DNA of 64,000 nt from Pseudomonas sp. P5_109 (GCF_034009455.1 NZ_CP125380.1:2679501-2743500); one strand, 5' to 3'. Numbered from the stretch's first letter, positions 25,228-35,085 are shown. The notes: generated by a model not told the origin, from the letters alone. Made by a program: numbers and translations.

Positions 25228-26640
25228 ATGCACATGTCCCAGATGTCCCGGCAAGATCCGTTGATCGAGAACCACACGGTCGACTACGTTCCACTCGCAG
25301 AGCGCCACGGGAAGGCCCGCGATCTTTTCACCCTGTGGTTCAGCACCAACATCGCGCCACTGCCCATCGTCACCGGCGCCATGGTGGTCCAGGTGTTCCA
25401 CCTCAATCTGTTCTGGGGCCTGCTGGCGATTGCGCTCGGGCACATGGTCGGCGGCGTGGTGATTGCCCTCGCGTCGGCCCAGGGGCCGTGCATGGGCATT
25501 CCGCAGATGGTGCAGAGCCGTGGCCAGTTCGGCCGCTATGGCGCGCTGCTGATCGTGTTCTTCGCGGCGTTGATCTACATCGGCTTCTTCATCTCCAACA
25601 TCGTGCTGGCGGGTAAATCGATTGTCGGCATTGCGCCATCGGTCCCGGTGCCGGCCAGCATCCTCATCGGTGCCCTTAGCGCTACCGCCATTGGGGTGAT
25701 CGGCTACCGCTTCATCCATACCCTCAACCGTATCGGTACCTGGGTGATGGGCGGCGCGTTGCTTGCCGGTTTCCTCTACATTTTCGCCCATGACCTGCCG
25801 GCAGACTTCTTCACCCGCGGTGCGTTCAACCTGTCCGGCTGGCTGGCCACGGTGTCGCTGGGGATCATCTGGCAGATCAGCTTCTCGCCTTACGTGTCGG
25901 ACTACTCGCGCTACCTGCCGGCGGACATCGGCATCACCCGGCCGTTCTTCGCCACCTACCTGGGGGCAACACTGGGCACGATCCTGTCGTTCACCTTCGG
26001 TGCCGTGGCGGTACTGGCAACCCCGGAAGGTACCGAGGCGATGGCGGCGGTCAAGCAGTCCACCGGTTGGCTGGGGCCGATCCTCATGGTGTTGTTCCTG
26101 CTCAATATCATCAGCCACAACGCCTTGAATCTGTATGGCGCGGTGCTGTCGATCATCACTTCGATCCAGACCTTCGCCAGCCAGTGGACGCCGAGCATCA
26201 AGGTGCGCGTGCTGTTGTCGAGCATCGTGCTGGCGGGCTGCTGCGTGGTGGCGCTGGGCGCTTCGACGAATTTCATTTCGCAGTTCATCGGCCTGATCCT
26301 GGCGCTGCTGCTGGTGCTGGTGCCGTGGGCCTCGATCAACCTGATCGACTTCTACCTGATCAAGCGTCGCCGCTATGACATCGCCTCGATCTTCCGCGCT
26401 GACGGCGGCATCTACGGGCGCTTCAACTGGCACGCGATCATTGCCTACTTCATCGGCATCATCGTGCAGCTGCCATTCGCCAATACTTCACTGTACGTCG
26501 GGCCGTACGCCAATCTGGTAGACGGCGCGGACCTGTCGTGGCTGGTCGGGCTGGTGGTGACATGCCCGTTGTATTACTGCCTCGCCACGCGCAACCAGGC
26601 GCAGCAAAGCCATGCGGTGAAGTTCGGCTACGTCGATTGA
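25228..26640 (+). CDS. NCS1-family permease (second)
   Basis: A 470-aa membrane protein with about 12 transmembrane segments and the NCS1 signature loops (HTVDYVPLAERHGKARDLFT, GPCMGIPQMVQSRGQFGRYG, FSPYVSDYSRYLP). It is related to the permease at 20634 but distinct over its whole length. It is divergent from flavin reductase copy 1, with two FCD operators in the shared 317-base region, so it is probably the dedicated importer for the regulon's substrate. The start is uncertain: ATGs at 25228 and 25234 both lack a clear ribosome site. Confidence 0.88.
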   Translation: MHMSQMSRQDPLIENHTVDYVPLAERHGKARDLFTLWFSTNIAPLPIVTGAMVVQVFHLNLFWGLLAIALGHMVGGVVIALASAQGPCMGIPQMVQSRGQFGRYGALLIVFFAALIYIGFFISNIVLAGKSIVGIAPSVPVPASILIGALSATAIGVIGYRFIHTLNRIGTWVMGGALLAGFLYIFAHDLPADFFTRGAFNLSGWLATVSLGIIWQISFSPYVSDYSRYLPADIGITRPFFATYLGATLGTILSFTFGAVAVLATPEGTEAMAAVKQSTGWLGPILMVLFLLNIISHNALNLYGAVLSIITSIQTFASQWTPSIKVRVLLSSIVLAGCCVVALGASTNFISQFIGLILALLLVLVPWASINLIDFYLIKRRRYDIASIFRADGGIYGRFNWHAIIAYFIGIIVQLPFANTSLYVGPYANLVDGADLSWLVGLVVTCPLYYCLATRNQAQQSHAVKFGYVD

Positions 26641-26642
26641 CC

Positions 26643-27486
26643 CCTGTAGGAGCGAGCCTGCTCGCGATGGACGTCAACGATAACGCGTGTAAGCAGGATA
26701 AACGCGGCGCACTTGAATCCATCGCCGGCAAGCCGGCTCCTACAGGATTTGTAGGTCACGCGGTCCCTTGTAGGAGCTGGCTTGCCAGCGATGGTCGTTA
26801 ACGAAAACGCGTGAAAGCAGGATAAACGCGGCGCACTTGAATCCATCGCCGGCAAGCCGGCTCCTACAGGATTTGTAGGTCACGCGGTCCCTTGTAGGAG
26901 CTGGCTTGCCAGCGATGGACGTCAACGATAACGCGTGTAAGCAGGATAAACGCGGCGCACTTGAATCCATCGCCGGCAAGCCTCCTACAGGATTTGTAGG
27001 TCACGCGGTCCCTTGTAGGAGCTGGCTTGCCAGCGATGGTCGTTAACGATAACGCGTGAAAGCAGGATAAACGCGGCGCACTTGAATCCATCGCCGGCAA
27101 GCCGGCTCCTACAGGATTTGTAGGTCACGCGGTCCCTTGTAGGAGCTGGCTTGCCAGCGATGGACGTCAACGATAACGCGTGTAAGCAGGGTAAACGCGG
27201 CGCACTTGGATCCATCGCCAGCAAGCCGGCTCCTACAGGATTTGTAGGTCACGCGGTCCCTTGTAGGAGCTGGCTTGCCAGCGATGGTCGTTAACGATAA
27301 CGCGTGTAAGCAGGATAAACGCGGCGCACTTGAATCCATCGCCAGCAAGCCGGCTCCTACAGGATTTGTAGGTCACGCGGTCCCTTGTAGGAGCTGGCTT
27401 GCCAGCGATGGACGTCAACGATAACGCGTGTAAGCAGGATAAACGCGGCGCACTTGAATCCATCGCCGGCAAGCCGGCTCCTACAG
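26643..27486. repeat. Seven-unit tandem REPIN array
   Basis: Seven copies of a 124-base unit (starting near 26645, 26769, 26893, 27014, 27138, 27262 and 27386). Each has an AGGAGCTGGCTTGCCAGCGA-type arm, a spacer with GTCGTTAACGATAACGCG or GACGTCAACGATAACGCG, and a returning arm. The first copy has a different left arm (GAGCGAGCCTGCTCGCGATG). The third copy's right arm lacks three bases. Near-identity of linkers implies recent tandem duplication. No gene is present. Confidence 0.95.
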
Positions 27487-27513
27487 GTATTGCGTGTTAC
27501 CCGGGATTGCAGT

Positions 27514-28134
27514 TCAAGCATCCTTGAACACATTCAGGCCGCGTTGCACCGCCGGCCTGGCTTCGACGCAGTCGAACCAGCGCGAGAGCTGTGGAAGCAG
27601 CTTCCACTCCAGCCGGTCACGGAACGCCCTTGCGATGGTGAACGCGGAGATGTCGGCCATGGTGAACTGCGCCCCGGCCATGAATTCGCCCGTCAAAAAA
27701 CTTTCCGCATAGGTCAATTGCTCGATCACCCGCAGATCGATGATCGCCGCGGCCTTGTCCTGTCTCGCCTGATGCAGAAAAAAGGCGGCATGGCTGGGAG
27801 CGATGACGTCGGTCACAAAAAAGAAATAGCGGTCAATCACCCGGGTGCGCTCAGGCCCGGGCTGCGCCGGTGCCAGCTTTCCGGGCGCGATGGAGTCGGC
27901 GTACTGGATGATCGCGTTGGACTGGTTGATGACCAGTGCCGGCGTGGTCCCGTGATCGACCAGGGTCGGGACTTTCCCGGCTGGGTTGAGCGCCAGGTAG
28001 TCCGGCCCGCGATGCTCCTGCGCATACAGGTCGAGCCTGCGTGCGGTGTAGGCGATGCCGGCTTCTTCCAGGGCGATCGCGGCCCGCAGGCTGTTGCCGG
28101 TATTGGCGCCGAACAGCTCTATCCGATCGTTCAT
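27514..28134 (-). CDS. Glutathione S-transferase family protein
   Basis: A 206-aa protein with an N-terminal thioredoxin-like domain (MNDRIELFGANTGNSLRAAI; NPAGKVPTLVDHG holds the cis-Pro; then LVINQSNAIIQYAD, the glutathione gamma-Glu contact) and a helical C-terminal domain. The substrate is unknown. A good AAGGAG ribosome site precedes the start. It is monocistronic, between a REP array and the OprD-family gene. Confidence 0.87.
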   Translation of the reverse strand: MNDRIELFGANTGNSLRAAIALEEAGIAYTARRLDLYAQEHRGPDYLALNPAGKVPTLVDHGTTPALVINQSNAIIQYADSIAPGKLAPAQPGPERTRVIDRYFFFVTDVIAPSHAAFFLHQARQDKAAAIIDLRVIEQLTYAESFLTGEFMAGAQFTMADISAFTIARAFRDRLEWKLLPQLSRWFDCVEARPAVQRGLNVFKDA

Positions 28135-28488
28135 GGGTATTGCTCCTTGAGGGACTCACGGGCAGCCAGGCAACACTGCCGATGAAGTCAGTATGGTGAA
28201 AATCCGCCGCACCGATATGCAAAAACGGTGACCGTCCATATCCCTGTGCGACAAGCCTTATCCCTCCACGAAAACTACTTTCACCGCATTTGATAATAGC
28301 CTCTCGAAATGTTTTAAGAGTTTCACAAGCCATTCAGTAAACCCTTACCTCGAACTTGTGATGCGCATGTCACTCATCGGGCGCGCCTGCTTGCGCGTTC
28401 GTGTTGAGCGCAGTTGCGTGGGCGGCAATCGGGCCCTGACTGGCGATGAAACCTTCAAATAACGATAAGAAACACCCAGGAGCACCGT
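28135..28488. promoter_or_regulatory. Divergent promoter region, GST / OprD porin
   Basis: A 354-base gap without a gene. It contains the AT-rich stretch ATAGCCTCTCGAAATGTTTT near 28300, but no operator or repeat that I recognise. Confidence 0.35.
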
Positions 28489-29814
28489 ATGTTCAAACGC
28501 GCCATTCCCACCGCAGTCCTGTTGGCCACCGGTTCGCTGTGTGCACAGGCCGCCGATTCCGCCGCCCATGGTTTTCTCGAAGACAGCAAGGCCAGCCTCT
28601 CGATGCGCACCTTGTACTTCAACAGCGACAATCGTGACGGCGCGGCGGACCCTTCGAAAACCGAAGAGGCGGCCCAGGGTTTCGTATTGCGCTATGAGTC
28701 GGGGTTTACCCAGGGCGCGGTGGGGTTCGGGCTCGATGCCCAGGCGTTGCTCGGCATCACGCTGGACAGCGGAGCAGGGCGCCACGTCGGTAGTGGCATG
28801 ATTCCTTCTGACGGCGACGGCGCGGCGGCCGCCTGGAGCAGCTTCGGCCCTACGGCGAAGATGCGCCTTGCCAAGACTGAGTTTCGCTACGGCACCTTGC
28901 TGCCAAAGTTGCCGATCCTGCTCGCCAACGATGCCCGTGTGTTGCCGCAATCGTTTACCGGCGCGCAGGTCACCTCGAACGACATAGATGGCCTGACGTT
29001 GACCAGCGGCGTGCTTGAACACGCGGTAGGGCGCGCCTCGACGGATCGCACAGGACTCTCGGTCGCCGGCAGCACCCAGGACAGCAACAAGTTCTACTAC
29101 GCTGGCGCCGACTACAACCTCACCAAAACGCTCAAGACCCAGTATTACTTCGCGCAACTGGAAGACTTCTACAACCAGAACTTCCTCGGACTGACGCACA
29201 TCCTGCCCATCGACAGCGCCAGCTCGTTGACCACCGACCTGCGCTATTTCCGCACCACCTCCAGCGGTGCCAACAGCTCGGCCTCCGGGCGCGCGCAAGG
29301 CTATCGGGTATCGGGCTACACCGACGACAACGACGGTGAAATCGACAACAGCACCTGGTCTGCGATGGTCACCTACACCCATGGAGGGCACGCGGTCACG
29401 CTGGGGCATCAACAGGTGGGCGATGGCAGCAACTTCGTCCAGCCCAACCAGGGCAGCCTGGTGGACAAGGGGGCGGGCGGCGGCAGTGTCTACCTGCCCA
29501 CCGACAAGATGATCCAGAACTTTGCCCGGGCCGGCGAGCAGACGAACTTCGGGCAATACACCTACGACTTCGCGCCCCTGGGCGTGCCGGGCCTGAAAGC
29601 CTCGATCGTGTATCTGAAGGGCACGGACATCAAGGCGCAGAACGCCAGCGACCAGTCCGAGTGGGAGCGCGACATGACGCTGGACTACGTGCTGCAATCA
29701 GGGACGTTCAAGGGGGTGGGTTTCTCCTTGCGTAATGCCACGTCCAATACCGATGCGGGCCGCAATGTGGATCAGACCCGGTTCATCATCAACTACACCT
29801 TGTCGTTGCTGTAG
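28489..29814 (+). CDS. OprD-family outer membrane porin
   Basis: A 441-aa porin with signal peptide MFKRAIPTAVLLATGSLCAQA and a mature start (GFLEDSKASLSMRTLYFNSD) typical of the OprD/OpdK family. Alternating beta-strands run throughout and it ends in a strand (QTRFIINYTLSLL) for outer-membrane insertion. OprD members import small carboxylates, amino acids or aromatics. The neighbours do not identify the substrate. No FCD operator upstream. Confidence 0.9.
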   Translation: MFKRAIPTAVLLATGSLCAQAADSAAHGFLEDSKASLSMRTLYFNSDNRDGAADPSKTEEAAQGFVLRYESGFTQGAVGFGLDAQALLGITLDSGAGRHVGSGMIPSDGDGAAAAWSSFGPTAKMRLAKTEFRYGTLLPKLPILLANDARVLPQSFTGAQVTSNDIDGLTLTSGVLEHAVGRASTDRTGLSVAGSTQDSNKFYYAGADYNLTKTLKTQYYFAQLEDFYNQNFLGLTHILPIDSASSLTTDLRYFRTTSSGANSSASGRAQGYRVSGYTDDNDGEIDNSTWSAMVTYTHGGHAVTLGHQQVGDGSNFVQPNQGSLVDKGAGGGSVYLPTDKMIQNFARAGEQTNFGQYTYDFAPLGVPGLKASIVYLKGTDIKAQNASDQSEWERDMTLDYVLQSGTFKGVGFSLRNATSNTDAGRNVDQTRFIINYTLSLL

Positions 29815-29844
29815 GCGAGCAAAGCGATAGAACAGAGCGTTGAT

Positions 29845-29968
29845 TGTGGCGAGGGAGCTTGCTCCCGTTGGGTCGCGCAGCGGCCCCCAGCATTCGGTCG
29901 GGTATACCGCGTCGGTAGAATTTGCGACTGCTGCGCAGCCGAGCGGGAGCAAGCTCCCTCGCCACAGG
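29845..29968. repeat. REP pair (TGTGGCGAGGGAGCTTGCTCCCG type)
   Basis: Inverted arms between convergent genes (porin and lipoprotein). Confidence 0.85.
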
Positions 29969-29997
29969 GAGCCGGCTCATTCAGGTATCCGGATTGT

Positions 29998-31578
29998 CTA
30001 CTTCTCGCTCAGGCGTGCAGGTTCGCTGCTTGCATTCACCCCCTTGTCCCACAGCGCAACCAACCCGCCAAACGTCCCGACATAGGCCGTGCCATCCGGC
30101 GCCAATGTGATCGGCGACCAGTTGTTGTCGAATGCCTGGCCGACCCCGCTCAACGCCTTGAACCGGGTCTGGCCGCTGGCGAAATCCAGCGCCATCAGGT
30201 ACCAGGCGTTCTCGCCGTCGGCCTGCGGCTCGAAGGTGTAGAAGTACAGCAGACCGTTGCCTACCGAGAGTTTCGGCACCACCGAAGGCGAGCGTTCTTT
30301 CGATTCCCAGACCCGGTCGCAGCCCGACTCGTCGGCACGGATGTCGATGCGGCTGATACCACCGTGCACGGCCTGCCAGTCCTTCTGCGCGAAGGCGCTG
30401 GTGTAGCCGGCGTTGTTCTCGAGGATGATCGAGCGACCCCAGCCGATGGCCGAGTTGTCGGTGGCCGAGGCGTTGTTGTCGAACACGGGCAATTTGCAGA
30501 TCAGGCGATTGCCGGCGTAGTCCTGCTCGCGACGGTAGACCAGCAGGTTGATGCGCCCGTCGCTGTTGTCGGTGATGGTGACGTAGCGCTCGCCGAGCAG
30601 GGTCGGTGTGGTGCCGCTGCCCTGGTTGATCGCACCGACCTTGCGCCCGGTGCCACGGTCGTAGACTTCGCGCCAGCCTTGCACGGGCTTGCCGTCGGCA
30701 TCGGCGGCGAAGCGGTACATGGCGTGATCGGACACCAGATAGACGCCGTCGGCCGCCACCGACATGCCGTTCTGGATTTCTTCGTTGGCCAGTTGGGTGC
30801 CCTGGACCTTGCCAGTGTCGGGGTTCAGTGTGCCGATGCGGCCACGCCGGGTGATCCACCAGATCAAGCCCTGGTGATCGGGCATGACCCCGGTGATGGG
30901 GTCGCATTCGCCCTTGGGAAACCACGAGGTCGGGCGCACGCAATCGTGCGGGACCTTGTCGCTCAGGTCCCAGTCATCAACCTTTTCGAACGACCACGCA
31001 CCGGCAGCGTCCTGACGATGCACCACGCGCTGGATGTGCTGCTCGGCGTCGGCGATGACCACGCGATTCTGTTCATCGATATAGAAATAGGCGCCGGAGG
31101 TGTCTGCCATGATCTTGTCCGGGTCCAGGGTAATCAACGCGTGGAAGGTCGACGGTCGCGGCGGCAGCGGGTAGCGGGCCAACAGCTTGAGGGTACGCGG
31201 TTCGAGCAGTTGCAGTTCGAATTGCATCAGGTTGGCGCACAACACCACCAGGCGCCCCTGCTGATCGAAGGTGTGAATCGGGCACATGCCGCCGGGCTTG
31301 CGACTGCCATCACGGCTGCTCGTTTGCATGTCCCGGCCTAACGGGCCTGGGCCGGGGTGCGTGTCGGAGCTATAGCCATCGGAATGCATATAGCTGCTGC
31401 CGTTGCTGGCCATGAAGGGGTTGGCGGGCACGGCGCCGCTCAACGGTTGCGCCACGGCGGCACTGCCGATCTGGGACGTGGCATTGCCGGTGCTGGTCAG
31501 CGGTTGCGGGTCATAGGGTTCGGAACAGGCACTGAGCAGGCCGAGCAGAGGCAGGGCAAGCAGAAGTGGAGCACGCAT
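29998..31578 (-). CDS. Predicted beta-propeller lipoprotein, unknown function
   Basis: A 526-aa protein with a lipoprotein signal (MRAPLLLALPLLGLLSAC, Cys18), a Ser/Gly-rich linker (about 25-95), and then a repeated pattern of strands with Asp/Gly turns (FDQQGRLVVLCANL, DPDTGKVQGTQL, GLIWWITRRGRIG, LAPDGTAYVGTFGGLVALWD), as in PQQ/SMP-30-type propellers. Several Cys (CPIHTF, CVRPTSW, ESGCDRVW) may form disulphides, which fits an envelope location. I do not recognise a named family. Monocistronic, divergent from a polyamine-binding protein gene. Confidence 0.6.
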   Translation of the reverse strand: MRAPLLLALPLLGLLSACSEPYDPQPLTSTGNATSQIGSAAVAQPLSGAVPANPFMASNGSSYMHSDGYSSDTHPGPGPLGRDMQTSSRDGSRKPGGMCPIHTFDQQGRLVVLCANLMQFELQLLEPRTLKLLARYPLPPRPSTFHALITLDPDKIMADTSGAYFYIDEQNRVVIADAEQHIQRVVHRQDAAGAWSFEKVDDWDLSDKVPHDCVRPTSWFPKGECDPITGVMPDHQGLIWWITRRGRIGTLNPDTGKVQGTQLANEEIQNGMSVAADGVYLVSDHAMYRFAADADGKPVQGWREVYDRGTGRKVGAINQGSGTTPTLLGERYVTITDNSDGRINLLVYRREQDYAGNRLICKLPVFDNNASATDNSAIGWGRSIILENNAGYTSAFAQKDWQAVHGGISRIDIRADESGCDRVWESKERSPSVVPKLSVGNGLLYFYTFEPQADGENAWYLMALDFASGQTRFKALSGVGQAFDNNWSPITLAPDGTAYVGTFGGLVALWDKGVNASSEPARLSEK

Positions 31579-31793
31579 CGAAGCCTCGCGATCTTGTTAT
31601 TGGTGTGAAGCGTAATAAGCAGCAAACGGGGTGCGCAGGCATCGGCAGTTTGGACTAACTGTCGATTCATTGCCGATCAAAGCGGACAGTTATATTGGCC
31701 TTTTCGATCCCCTTTTGGCCTGACCCACGCTGTGAACCGGCCACGCCGTCAGCAAGAATCAGAGCACTCACGGCATACTTGGGGAAATGATCC

Positions 31794-32888
31794 ATGCACA
31801 CGATCAAACTGGGCGTCACCGCCTGCGGGCTGTCGCTGCTGGCCAGCGCGGTGCACGCCGAACAACAGGAATTGCGGGTGTACAACTGGGCGGACTACAT
31901 CCTGCCGTCCGTCCCCAAGGATTTTGCCAGGGACACCGGGATCAAGGTGACCTGGGACACCTTCGACACCAACGAGTCCCTGGAAGCCAAGCTGCTCACC
32001 GGCAACTCGGGCTACGACCTGGTGGTGCCCTCGAACCAGTTCATCGAAACCCAGATCAAGGCGGGGGTGTTCCAGAAACTCGACAAGTCCAAGTTGCCGA
32101 ACTGGTCGCACCAGGACCCGGCGTTGCTCAAGCTGCTGGACAAGAACGACCCGGGCAACCAGTACGGCGTGCCCTACATGTACGGCACCGTGCTGATCGG
32201 CTTCAACCCGGCCAAGGTCAAGGCGGCGCTGGGCGAAAATGCGCCGGTGGACAGTTGGGACCTGGTGTTCAAGCCCGAGAACATGGAAAAGCTCAAGGCC
32301 TGTGGCGTCGCCATGCTCGACTCGCCGTCGGAGATCCTGCCGCTGGCCCTGCATTACCTGGGGCTGGACCCGAACAGCCAGAACCCCGATGACTACGAAA
32401 AAGCCAAGGCGCTGATGCTCAAGGTTCGCCCTTACGTCACCTACTTCAACTCCGCCAAGTACATGACCGACATCGCCAACGGCGATATCTGCGTGGCCAT
32501 CGGTTACTCCGGCAGCTTCTATCAATTCGGCAACCGCGCCAAAGAGGCGGGCAATGGTGTGGTCGTCGACTGGCGCCTGCCGAAAGAGGGCGCGCCGATC
32601 TGGTTCGACACCTTCGCCATCCCGAAAAGCGCGAAGAACGTCACCGAGGCCCACGAATTCCTCAACAACCTGCTGGACCCGAAAGTCATCGCACCGATCA
32701 GCGACTTCCTCGGCTACCCCAATGCCAACAAAGACTCGCTGACGCTGATCAACAAGGACATCACCGGCAACCCGAACCTGACCCCGACCAGCGAAGCGCT
32801 GGCGACGCTGTATGTGGTGCAGCCATTGCCGCAAAAGCTCGAGCGGGTGCGCACGCGGGTCTGGACCAGCATCAAGTCCGATCAGTAA
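31794..32888 (+). CDS. Polyamine-type ABC transporter substrate-binding protein (PotF/SpuD-like)
   Basis: A 364-aa periplasmic protein. Signal peptide MHTIKLGVTACGLSLLASAVHA; mature start EQQELRVYNWADYILPSV is the hallmark of PotD/PotF/SpuD proteins. YDLVVPSNQFIETQIKAGVF and GVPYMYGTVLIGFNP are conserved lobes. Putrescine or spermidine are the usual ligands. No permease or ATPase genes are adjacent, so it must work with a transporter encoded elsewhere, possibly the one at 37791-41750 or a distant spu/pot system. Confidence 0.88.
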   Translation: MHTIKLGVTACGLSLLASAVHAEQQELRVYNWADYILPSVPKDFARDTGIKVTWDTFDTNESLEAKLLTGNSGYDLVVPSNQFIETQIKAGVFQKLDKSKLPNWSHQDPALLKLLDKNDPGNQYGVPYMYGTVLIGFNPAKVKAALGENAPVDSWDLVFKPENMEKLKACGVAMLDSPSEILPLALHYLGLDPNSQNPDDYEKAKALMLKVRPYVTYFNSAKYMTDIANGDICVAIGYSGSFYQFGNRAKEAGNGVVVDWRLPKEGAPIWFDTFAIPKSAKNVTEAHEFLNNLLDPKVIAPISDFLGYPNANKDSLTLINKDITGNPNLTPTSEALATLYVVQPLPQKLERVRTRVWTSIKSDQ

Positions 32889-32896
32889 CCCCTATC

Positions 32897-33065
32897 CCTG
32901 TAGGAGCGAGCCTCTGTGGCGAGGGGGCTTGCCCCCGTTCGACTGCGAAGCAGTCGTAAAATCTGCCAATGCGTTTTTCCAGACAGGCCCCATTGTTTGG
33001 TTTTGGGGCCGCTCCGCGACCCAACGGGGGCAAGCCCCCTCGCCACATAGGCTCGTTCCCACAGG
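32897..33065. repeat. Nested REPs of two families
   Basis: An outer pair (CCTGTAGGAGCGAGCCT at 32897-32913; AGGCTCGTTCCCACAGG at 33049-33065) is interrupted by a complete inner pair (TGTGGCGAGGGGGCTTGCCC from about 32915, returning arm to about 33048). One REP element appears to have inserted into another. Confidence 0.85.
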
Positions 33066-33081
33066 TTGTACGGTGCAGGGC

Positions 33082-33882
33082 TCAGCGAAAAAACTCCCCC
33101 GGTGTTTCGCCGAACTGCTGGCGGAAGGCGGCGATAAACGCCGATGTCGAGTCGTAGCCACAGGCCAACGCAACGTCGGTCACGCGCTCGCCCTGTTCCA
33201 GTGGCGTCAGGGCGCCGAGCAGGCGCAAACGCTGGCGCCAGGCGCGAAACGTCAGGCCGGTGTCGCGCAGGAACAGGCGACTGAGGGTTTTCTCGGTGAC
33301 GCCGAATCTGTCGCTCCAGTGGCTCAGCGTGGTTTGTTGCTCCGGATGCGCCTCCAGGCTTTGCGCGATTTGCCGCAACCGGCTGTCCTGGGGCAGGGGC
33401 AGCATCAGGTCGATCTGCGGCGCCTCAGCCAACTGATCCAGAATCACCTGGGCCAACCGACCGTGCGGCCCGTCCTGATCGTATTCCACCGGAACCTGGC
33501 TGAAGGCACGGATCAACTCGCGCAACAGATCGCTGACCCCCAACACATGACAGCCCGGTGGCGTCCACATCGAGACGCTGCAATCGATGTACAGGCTGCG
33601 CATTTCCGTGCGCGGTGAACTGAACACCCGGTGCGGCATGCCCGCCGGAATCCACACCGCACGCTCCGGCGGAGCGACGAAACGCCCGACGCCGGTCTGG
33701 ATTTCGAGCACGCCCTGGATCGCATAGGAAAGTTGCACCCATGGGTGGCTGTGGCGCCGGGTCAATGCGCGATTGGGCAGCGATTCGGTACGACCATAGA
33801 GTGGTCGTGGCAGGCTGGACAGCCCGGGAATACTGCGTCGAACACTCTTGTCATGTCCTTTAGGCGGCATCAGCTGGCTCAT
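33082..33882 (-). CDS. AraC-family regulator with cupin sensor domain
   Basis: A 266-aa regulator. An N-terminal AraC-binding cupin (RRHSHPWVQLSYAIQGVLEI, PPERAVWIPAGMPHRV) is followed by a C-terminal HTH_18 domain (LSHWSDRFGVTEKTLSRLF; CGYDSTSAFIAAFRQQFGET). The frame is open to 34263, but the start at 33882 (MSQLMPPKGHDKS) is chosen because the upstream part runs antisense into the next gene. Divergent from a bile-acid-symporter-family gene, which it probably controls. Confidence 0.87.
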   Translation of the reverse strand: MSQLMPPKGHDKSVRRSIPGLSSLPRPLYGRTESLPNRALTRRHSHPWVQLSYAIQGVLEIQTGVGRFVAPPERAVWIPAGMPHRVFSSPRTEMRSLYIDCSVSMWTPPGCHVLGVSDLLRELIRAFSQVPVEYDQDGPHGRLAQVILDQLAEAPQIDLMLPLPQDSRLRQIAQSLEAHPEQQTTLSHWSDRFGVTEKTLSRLFLRDTGLTFRAWRQRLRLLGALTPLEQGERVTDVALACGYDSTSAFIAAFRQQFGETPGEFFR

Positions 33883-33943
33883 CGGCGTTAGTCGGTAATA
33901 TCCAGTCACGTTAGAGTCGCTTGCACGTACTGGCAACCCCCGG

Positions 33944-34954
33944 ATGATCAAACCCATGACTCGCCCCCGTCTGTTACCCGACAACTTCACCCTGACCCTG
34001 ATCGGCGTGGTGACGCTTGCCAGCCTGCTCCCCGCCAGCGGCCAGGTCGCGGTCGGTTTTGGCTGGCTGACCAACATCGCCATCGCGCTGTTGTTTTTCC
34101 TGCATGGCGCCAAACTCTCCCGCGAGTCGATCATTGCCGGTGCCGGGCACTGGCGCCTGCATCTGCTGGTGTTCAGCCTGACCTTCGTGCTGTTTCCGCT
34201 GCTCGGCCTGGCGCTCAAACCGTTGCTGTCGCCGCTGATTGGCAATGACCTGTACATGGGCATGCTCTACCTGTGCGCGCTGCCCGCCACGGTGCAGTCG
34301 GCGATTGCCTTCACTTCGCTGGCGCGGGGCAACATCCCGGCGGCGATCTGCAGTGCGGCGGCGTCCAGCCTGTTCGGGATTTTTCTCACGCCGTTGCTGG
34401 TGACCCTGCTGCTCAACGTGCACGGCGAAGGTAGTTCGACTCTCGACGCTATCCTCAAGATCAGCGTGCAGTTGCTGCTGCCGTTCATTGCCGGACAGAT
34501 CGCGCGGCGCTGGATCGGCAACTGGGTGGCGCGCAACAAGAGCTGGTTGAAGTTCGTCGATCAGGGGTCGATCTTGCTGGTGGTCTACGGGGCGTTCAGC
34601 GAGGCGGTGATCGAGGGCCTGTGGCAGCAGATTCCGTTGCTGGATCTGGTTGGGCTGGTGCTGGTCTGCTGCATCGTCCTGGCGCTGGTGTTGGTGGCCG
34701 CGACCGTACTGGGCAAGGCGTTCGGCTTCAATCAGGAAGACCGCATCACCATTCTCTTCTGCGGCTCGAAGAAAAGCCTGGCGACCGGCGTGCCGATGGC
34801 GCAGGTGTTGTTTGCCGGTAGCACCATTGGCTTGCTGATCCTGCCGCTGATGTTGTTCCACCAGATTCAACTGATGGTCTGTGCGGTGCTGGCGCAGCGT
34901 TATGCCAAGCGGCCGGAATCGATTCCGGAACTGATGGCCCAGGTCGATCCTTGA
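33944..34954 (+). CDS. Bile acid:sodium symporter family (SBF-like) transporter
   Basis: A 336-aa membrane protein with about ten hydrophobic segments. Typical elements: NIAIALLFFLHGAKLSRESI, LYLCALPATVQSAIAFTSLA and FCGSKKSLATGVPMAQVLF, all seen in the bacterial SBF-like (PF13593) group. The substrates of this subgroup are mostly unknown organic anions. Divergent from an AraC regulator with 61 bases between starts, a common regulator-transporter pair. An alternative start lies at 33956. Confidence 0.87.
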   Translation: MIKPMTRPRLLPDNFTLTLIGVVTLASLLPASGQVAVGFGWLTNIAIALLFFLHGAKLSRESIIAGAGHWRLHLLVFSLTFVLFPLLGLALKPLLSPLIGNDLYMGMLYLCALPATVQSAIAFTSLARGNIPAAICSAAASSLFGIFLTPLLVTLLLNVHGEGSSTLDAILKISVQLLLPFIAGQIARRWIGNWVARNKSWLKFVDQGSILLVVYGAFSEAVIEGLWQQIPLLDLVGLVLVCCIVLALVLVAATVLGKAFGFNQEDRITILFCGSKKSLATGVPMAQVLFAGSTIGLLILPLMLFHQIQLMVCAVLAQRYAKRPESIPELMAQVDP

Positions 34955-34974
34955 TGATTCGGGACTGGAGTCTG

Positions 34975-35076
34975 CTGTAGGAGCCAGCTTGCTGGCGATG
35001 GACTCAAACGCGCCGAGTTTATCCAGTAGACACGCGTTATCGTTAACGACCATCGCGAGCAGGCTCGCTCCTACAG
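34975..35076. repeat. REPIN with mismatched arms
   Basis: Left arm TAGGAGCCAGCTTGCTGGCG, right arm CGCGAGCAGGCTCGCTCCTA, so two REP subfamilies face one another around the GTTATCGTTAACGACC spacer type. Between convergent genes. Confidence 0.8.
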
Positions 35077-35085
35077 CCCGATCTT

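Noticed and set aside
26459-27472. Series of 75-90-codon minus-strand frames with nearly the same product
   Set aside because: They are translations of the tandem REPIN units, without ribosome sites, and repeat with the 124-base period.
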